A DNA stretch of 64,000 bases from a virus, in IMG/VR virus record IMGVR_UViG_3300020156_000026, positions 1 to 64,000 of that record; one strand, given 5' to 3'. The notes under the pieces are model-generated. The model saw nothing but the letters and a program-made list of their open reading frames with translations. It was not told the origin of the DNA and made no database searches. Positions 60,306 through 64,000 of the stretch are shown here, piece after piece. Positions within the stretch are counted from its first letter, which is position 1. Each line of letters begins with the position of its first letter. The translations under genes were made by a program, and so were the position numbers.

Positions 60306-60569
60306 CTAGATGTCACTATCTAGATCACCCTCTTGTCCTGGCTCGTATGGTACGGAAGCCGTTGGATCTAGTTCATAATATCCACCCCAAGGAGGGGGTG
60401 CCCCCGGAATAGGGCAATGCGCATGTGGTACAGCAGTCAACGGGGTTGTTGCAGCACCAAGTTTATGGACTTCAAGTGCAGCACCCCACGACGTGACGGC
60501 AACACATTTGTACTTAGTACCAATTGTACTATGACCACGAAACCGATACCATCGTCCAACCTTAAACAC
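60306..60569 (-). CDS. tag-family protein 15 (divergent tag)
   Basis: 87 aa, GTG start. MFKVGRWYRFRGHSTIGTKY, KCVAVTSWGAALEVHKLG barrel pattern, Pro/Gly-rich insert. Tail VPYEPGQEGDLDSDI, the most diverged intact tag. Overlaps the stop of the 53-aa gene. Confidence 0.72.
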   Translation of the reverse strand: MFKVGRWYRFRGHSTIGTKYKCVAVTSWGAALEVHKLGAATTPLTAVPHAHCPIPGAPPPWGGYYELDPTASVPYEPGQEGDLDSDI

Positions 60570-60723
60570 TAAGAAGACCCTTCTTCATAGCCTTCAAAGT
60601 AGCTTCAGCAAGGTTCCCCAAATCTTCAGGGAAAGCACAGATCACTTTGCTCCCCTGTTTGATGACATGCTTCTTCACAAGAGTATTAAACTCAATTGTG
60701 TATTCGTCATTAGATGTCGTCAT
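60562..60723 (-). CDS. 53-aa protein starting inside the interrupted tag gene
   Basis: ATG at 60723 is made by the tag codons of the interrupted family member (GATGACGACATC). Product MTTSNDEYTIEFNTLVKKHV, basic end MKKGLLSV. No tag of its own. Confidence 0.6.
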   Translation of the reverse strand: MTTSNDEYTIEFNTLVKKHVIKQGSKVICAFPEDLGNLAEATLKAMKKGLLSV

Positions 60724-61021
60724 CTTGATCCCCATTCTGATCAGGTGAATAAGATTTCATCGGAAGGATTTGGTATATTCGGCCACCAGATTGCCTAAAT
60801 GTTTTGTAAGAATACTTATATCCACCGGGTCTTGTAGTCTTACCAAGAGTGCGAGAATAGGTATCATACCACATATCCACGCAGAGCTGATCACCATTTT
60901 ACCATAGATGGTGATAAAACCCCGGCCATTCGTTAAGATACCCCCAATATTCCCCATCATGAAGATCATGCAAGGACATTGCAACGAAGGGGAGATTGTG
61001 AACCTTTTCAAAGGTTATCAT
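60710..61021 (-). pseudogene. tag-family member 16 interrupted by an in-frame TAA
   Basis: ATGA overlap with the upstream gene sets the start (61021). Forty codons (MITFEKVHNLPFVAMSLHDL... ending YHHLW) are followed by TAA at 60899-60901, then the same frame continues for 62 codons (NGDQLCVDMWYDTYS...) to a perfect tag KSYSPDQNGDQDDDI. A tyrosine codon to TAA change would explain it; readthrough or sequencing error are alternatives. Confidence 0.7.
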
Positions 61022-61236
61022 TCTACAACCCTCAAGATAGCTTTCATCTTCTGCTTAGCAGTTTCAAGCAACGGGAGTTTAGACCGATCATTTGCACGAA
61101 GCCAAGCAAGATGAGCCTTCACGTCACCTTCAGTGAGATAACCTGGAATGCGGCTGGACATGGGGGAGCCATCAGTGTCATGGTATGTGGCTACAGTAAT
61201 TACCCCTTTATCCGTATTGTCATACGAAATGTTCAA
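61018..61236 (-). CDS. hypothetical protein, 72 aa
   Basis: MNISYDNTDKGVITVATYHD..., alpha/beta with a basic helix near the C-terminus (LETAKQKMKAILRVVE). Stop overlaps the start of the interrupted tag gene. Confidence 0.65.
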   Translation of the reverse strand: MNISYDNTDKGVITVATYHDTDGSPMSSRIPGYLTEGDVKAHLAWLRANDRSKLPLLETAKQKMKAILRVVE

Positions 61237-61338
61237 ATCAACCCCTTAAAAAGAAAATGTGGCTGATCTTACTGGATCGACTTAGCCTGAGTATCTCTCA
61301 TCTCAGGTACCACTATTCCGCGAACCCGTTAGGGTTTG

Positions 61339-61659
61339 TTACATGATCCAGAAGCGGAGAATGTAACCCACCATCAGGATAAAGAGCGGCCCAATGAGAG
61401 CAACAAACAGTCGCTTCATGGAGTCATCCACCTGTTTCTGTCCTGCATTGACCTTGAAAAAGATGATAGCCTTGATGAGCATAACACCCATCAGTTGAGC
61501 GATGGTCAGCACAGGTAGACCCAATGGGACCATGAACCACACCCAGAGGATACTGGCCACCCATGCCTGATAAATCAGAGCAAGAATAACGAATGGTAGT
61601 ACCAAGACACTACCGGCAGCCATAGCAAACATGGACAGGATGAAGTAAACGGCACCCAT
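61339..61659 (-). CDS. multi-pass membrane protein, ~106 aa
   Basis: Start at ATG 61659 with GGAGG ten bases upstream. Three to four hydrophobic helices (AVYFILSMFAMAAGSVLVLP, LWVWFMVPLGLPVLTIAQLM, LFVALIGPLFILMVGYIL). Function unknown; candidate lysis or exclusion membrane protein. The 100-bp gap downstream holds a CCTGAG/CTCAGG hairpin. Confidence 0.65.
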   Translation of the reverse strand: MGAVYFILSMFAMAAGSVLVLPFVILALIYQAWVASILWVWFMVPLGLPVLTIAQLMGVMLIKAIIFFKVNAGQKQVDDSMKRLFVALIGPLFILMVGYILRFWIM

Positions 61660-61660
61660 G

Positions 61661-61921
61661 TTATGCAGCCTCCGCATATTCAGCTTGGGCTTCAAGCTCT
61701 TCCTTGTGAAGCTGCGCCATCCGTTCAGTCACGAATTGATGACAGGAAGCTTCGTATGATGCCGCCTGAAGAACAAGCAGATCAGCCCCTACTTCTGCAC
61801 GACCCTTGGCAACAGCCTTGGAGACTGTCTCTTCGAAGATCGTCAGGTTACAGACGAGATCACCCGGACGACCCTTGACCGGACGAACAACTGCGAGTTT
61901 GAAACCTTGAGTCTGTGTCAT
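61661..61921 (-). CDS. hypothetical helical protein, 86 aa
   Basis: Start at ATG 61921 (MTQTQGFKLAVVRPVKGRPG). C-terminal half is a long Ala/Glu-rich helix. Followed by the membrane protein gene with no gap. Confidence 0.65.
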   Translation of the reverse strand: MTQTQGFKLAVVRPVKGRPGDLVCNLTIFEETVSKAVAKGRAEVGADLLVLQAASYEASCHQFVTERMAQLHKEELEAQAEYAEAA

Positions 61922-61939
61922 TGTGCTATTCCTTTGTTG

Positions 61940-62046
61940 CACTGGATGTAATTGACAAACAAAGGGTCCGTCCCCCGCCCGTTGATCCCCCGATCAACTA
62001 CAATACCCGTAGGGTATAAGAGAACAGTCCCACTAGAAAAGATGAG
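61940..62046 (-). other. intergenic region with two tight hairpins
   Basis: Contains GTTGATC-CCCC-GATCAAC, a perfect 7-bp stem near 61980-62000, and ATACCC-gta-GGGTAT near 62005-62020. May act as terminator, RNA-stability element or operator in front of the 86-aa gene. No promoter consensus seen. Confidence 0.4.
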
Positions 62047-62181
62047 TTATCCCCGATAAGGTATATCGGAGAATGGATTGTAGGTGTCCGGCATGATCGC
62101 TCTCACTTGAGAAGACCACCGATAGCCGTACATCTTTTTCGGAAAGATAGTCTTGAAGATCCGTTTAAATCTCTTCTTCAT
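62047..62181 (-). CDS. 44-aa basic protein
   Basis: ATG lies inside the last codons of the upstream gene (GATGAAGAAGAGATTTAA). MKKRFKRIFKTIFPKKMYGY, strongly basic N-terminus. Same start-inside-acidic-tail arrangement as the tag genes. Confidence 0.5.
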   Translation of the reverse strand: MKKRFKRIFKTIFPKKMYGYRWSSQVRAIMPDTYNPFSDIPYRG

Positions 62182-62536
62182 CACGGATCACCTTTGCATC
62201 AGTGAGAACACCATCAGTGACAGTGAACTCAACGATACCAACTGTACTGTTAGTGTGTCTGCCGTCAATTCTTCCGGTAGAGATTGAAGTCCCTCGAAGA
62301 TATACTTTTCGTTGGTCCTTCACCACAACAGGTGGATGATATTCCTTCCAATTGTCCCCAGAGAATTTCTCGTGATGAATCTTCCCGTTCTTGTCTTTCC
62401 AGACAGCGATCATGCAATGGTATTCATTACCCACGAACGTATAGACACAATCGACGATTTGATCGTTAAGAGGGTGTTCGTATTGGCAATCAAAGATATA
62501 CTGTTTTCCAACAGTAAATTCTGGACCCTTCACCAT
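62165..62536 (-). CDS. hypothetical protein, paralogue of the 59907 gene
   Basis: 123 aa, MVKGPEFTVGKQYIFDCQYE..., shares NWKEYHPPV and FTVTDGVLTDAKVI patterns with the 59907-60278 product. Ends RDEEEI, reminiscent of a shortened acidic tag, and the next gene's ATG lies within that end. Confidence 0.7.
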   Translation of the reverse strand: MVKGPEFTVGKQYIFDCQYEHPLNDQIVDCVYTFVGNEYHCMIAVWKDKNGKIHHEKFSGDNWKEYHPPVVVKDQRKVYLRGTSISTGRIDGRHTNSTVGIVEFTVTDGVLTDAKVIRDEEEI

Positions 62537-62853
62537 TGCATTGATCCTGGAGCTGTGTAGGCACCATCAGGGATAGAAGTCTTACCACCAGACATGGTAG
62601 CTTCACGATCACGACGACGAATGTCCAGAGTCTTGGAAGCCTTGGCAAGATGACCCTTACGAGAAGGATTACGGGCACCAGCAATTGGCCCATCATTATC
62701 CCTACGGCGATGCAGACGGGTATGTCGTCCCGTAGGGTGAATAGAGATCTGTTTGTCTTCCTGATAACCACCAGAAACAGTGGTTTGCGTCAGGCAATTC
62801 AGGTGTGGACCCTCCGGACCCACATAGTTTTCCTTGAAGATATTCTTAGTCAT
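62530..62853 (-). CDS. hypothetical basic protein, 107 aa
   Basis: MTKNIFKENYVGPEGPHLNC..., Arg/Gly/Ser-rich and probably disordered (HTRLHRRRDNDGPIAGARNP). Overlaps the next gene. Could bind nucleic acid. Confidence 0.6.
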   Translation of the reverse strand: MTKNIFKENYVGPEGPHLNCLTQTTVSGGYQEDKQISIHPTGRHTRLHRRRDNDGPIAGARNPSRKGHLAKASKTLDIRRRDREATMSGGKTSIPDGAYTAPGSMQW

Positions 62854-62879
62854 TCCAGTCTTCCCTCTTTCAGATGAAA

Positions 62880-63092
62880 TTACCGCTTAGATGGTGCGAA
62901 CAAATTCACAGCACCACCTATGGTTAGGAGTATTCCAATTATCCATAGCATCATGCTGATCAGCAAATTTGGAATAGCGTACCACATAGGGTGATATCTC
63001 CACCCATCATAGGTGTACATCAACCATCCCATACCATAGATGAGACTCAACCCCAGGATTATAAACCCTAGGCTAACAAACAATTTTTCCAT
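62880..63092 (-). CDS. two-pass membrane protein, 70 aa
   Basis: Start at ATG 63092 with AAGGAAACGGAA upstream. Hydrophobic helices LFVSLGFIILGLSLIYGMGW and LLISMMLWIIGILLTIGGAV. No family recognised. Confidence 0.65.
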   Translation of the reverse strand: MEKLFVSLGFIILGLSLIYGMGWLMYTYDGWRYHPMWYAIPNLLISMMLWIIGILLTIGGAVNLFAPSKR

Positions 63093-63102
63093 TTCCGTTT
63101 CC

Positions 63103-63435
63103 TTACCCTGAAACTTCATAAACCATGTGGGTAGTATATTCATCCCTTCTAACAACCTTGAAGCCCCTCTTCTCGTAAAATTTCACGAGTCTATCGAGTG
63201 GCATCTTGTTCATACCGAACGGAGAGGCCGTCAGTTCCAGGTTTTTCCTAAGCTTACGAGCAAGACGCTTAGCCACAGTAAGTAGTTCAGTCCCCTTGCC
63301 TGAATTTCTGGCATGATGCTCAGTAATGAAAGAACTCAGATAAAGTGTCTTGCCAAAACTCAAATAGGCTGAAGTGACTTCATCAACGATGATATTACAA
63401 CCCCAACGAGATCGCCGATCAATGCTATGTGCCAT
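63103..63435 (-). CDS. GNAT-family N-acetyltransferase
   Basis: 110 aa. LYLSSFITEHHARNSGKGTE is the acetyl-CoA loop (R/QxxGxG/A) after strand 4, and DRLVKFYEKRGFKVVRRDE the conserved C-terminal helix-strand. Substrate unknown. Preceded by a terminator, so probably has its own promoter or read-through. Confidence 0.85.
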   Translation of the reverse strand: MAHSIDRRSRWGCNIIVDEVTSAYLSFGKTLYLSSFITEHHARNSGKGTELLTVAKRLARKLRKNLELTASPFGMNKMPLDRLVKFYEKRGFKVVRRDEYTTHMVYEVSG

Positions 63436-63449
63436 TTATTCAGTCCCCA

Positions 63450-63483
63450 AACAAAAACCCTCCAGCGGAATTACCAGAGGGTT
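63450..63483 (-). terminator. Rho-independent terminator, leftward
   Basis: Minus strand: AACCCTC (63483-63477), 14-base loop, GAGGGTT (63462-63456) followed by TTTGTTT. Ends transcription coming from beyond 63.5 kb before the acetyltransferase gene. Confidence 0.75.
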
Positions 63484-63498
63484 CATATTAAGGGAGAG

Positions 63499-63532
63499 GA
63501 CTAGAGGGGTTTCGAGGGCTGGCCCTCTAGTC
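63499..63532. terminator. 10-bp hairpin next to the terminator
   Basis: GACTAGAGGG (63499-63508) pairs perfectly with CCCTCTAGTC (63523-63532), loop 14 bases. No U-run; may be an upstream part of a double terminator or a processing site. Confidence 0.5.
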
Positions 63533-63876
63533 GATTATCTCAGCCATTGTACTTACATAATTCCTCCTACCCCACATGGGATCGGCTGGTTGAACTAATT
63601 GGTGACGGGATCACGTTTGCCCATCGGTCCTGTAGCTATGGGTTGTATCTGTTTCATCAGATTACAACTAAGGGATTGCGACAGTGTTACACCATATAGG
63701 TGACTGTACCCTTATCCAAAATTTAATCTCTCTAAACTTTAGTGTGCCTAAACGGCTTCTAGGATCATAGCCCTAGTGCATCAAGTCACGGCGAATCTCT
63801 AGCCATGATAGTTCTCCTGATTAAATAACCACTATAGCCTGCGCTGGCATAACATTAAAGTCAGTGGTTAATGGTA
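63533..63876. other. 344-bp gene-free region with hairpins
   Basis: No credible gene. Contains GTTGTA.TCTG paired with CAGATTACAAC (about 63641-63668), a CACC-GGTG hairpin near 63692-63705, and a second copy of the 18-bp start-region repeat. Character resembles the 1403-2830 region. No tRNA cloverleaf recognised. Confidence 0.35.
63800..63817. repeat. 18-bp repeat (copy 2) of a gene-start region
   Basis: TAGCCATGATAGTTCTCC, identical to 1101-1118. On the minus strand it forms an AGGAGA ribosome binding site and ATG opening a six-codon frame (MARDSP then stop), probably a relic or leader peptide. Confidence 0.55.
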
Positions 63877-64000
63877 TTATCTGCGGTTTCGCAGAATCCT
63901 TTCAGCCTCAGCTTTTTTATTAGCTTCCGCTGCTGCTTCCTCCAATTCGGAGGGATCAACACCCGCCATAAGATACGTCCTTAAACGTTCTTCGATTAGC
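63877..64000 (-). CDS. partial leftward gene (N-terminus outside window)
   Basis: The last ~41 codons of a gene entering from the right: EERLRTYLMAGVDPSELEEA, then Ala/Glu-rich helix and basic end RILRNRR. Coding character is clear, identity unknown. Confidence 0.6.
   Translation of the reverse strand, partial: LIEERLRTYLMAGVDPSELEEAAAEANKKAEAERILRNRR

Noticed and set aside
46478-60751. Regularly repeated tag DNA as a CRISPR array or transposon end
   Set aside because: Copies lie at gene 3' ends in frame, spaced irregularly by whole genes, with synonymous variation; no spacers, cas genes or transposase.
63560-63760. Hairpin-rich stretch as possible tRNA genes
   Set aside because: No T-arm GTTCRA-like core, CCA end or cloverleaf could be drawn by eye; a tRNAscan-SE run would settle it.

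Overview
The window is part of the genome of a tailed, lytic bacteriophage with a T7-like (podovirus-type) virion and replication machinery. The evidence is a portal, scaffold and major capsid block followed by a tail tube adaptor and nozzle, very large internal/ejection-type proteins instead of a tape measure, and a T7-type replication set: family A DNA polymerase, fused primase-helicase, endonuclease I, 5'-3' exonuclease and gp2.5-like ssDNA-binding protein. No phage RNA polymerase gene was recognised in these 64 kb. Near-consensus sigma70-type promoters are present, so host RNA polymerase probably transcribes most of the window. The host cannot be named from sequence alone; the lysis genes and sigma70 promoters suggest a Gram-negative bacterium.

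Layout. (1) 1-3727: a few leftward genes, then about 2.3 kb without convincing genes. This stretch holds many hairpins, an operator-like pair of inverted repeats, an array of CCTCAAG repeats, two strong rightward promoters and a terminator-like hairpin just before the first rightward gene. (2) 3728-29738: one rightward block of packaging, head, tail, lysis and internal virion genes, closed by a strong terminator at 29761-29835. (3) 29840-46355: leftward genes for nucleotide metabolism (class II ribonucleotide reductase, ThyX, glutaredoxin, MazG-like, HAD) and DNA replication, interspersed with many tiny translationally coupled genes. (4) 46478-61021: a leftward accessory region described below. 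(5) 61018-64000: small membrane and unknown genes, a GNAT acetyltransferase, terminators, and a gene cut by the window edge.

The notable system is region 4. Fifteen intact small proteins, most with a predicted SH3-like/beta-barrel head, end in the same acidic C-terminal peptide (consensus KPYSPEQNGDTDDDI-COOH). An interrupted sixteenth copy, an orphan copy and a diverged copy at 38247 also exist. The tag genes are interleaved with an ATP-grasp ligase, two COOH-NH2 amidoligases, two class II glutamine amidotransferases, a class I amidotransferase-like protein that has lost its catalytic Cys and His, and two gamma-glutamylcyclotransferase-fold proteins. Synonymous codon variation shows the tag is kept as a peptide. 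In five cases the tag codons also supply the start codon of the next gene. A working hypothesis is a phage amidoligase pathway that recognises or modifies a shared peptide tail. A docking tail resembling the bacterial SSB C-terminus is the main alternative.
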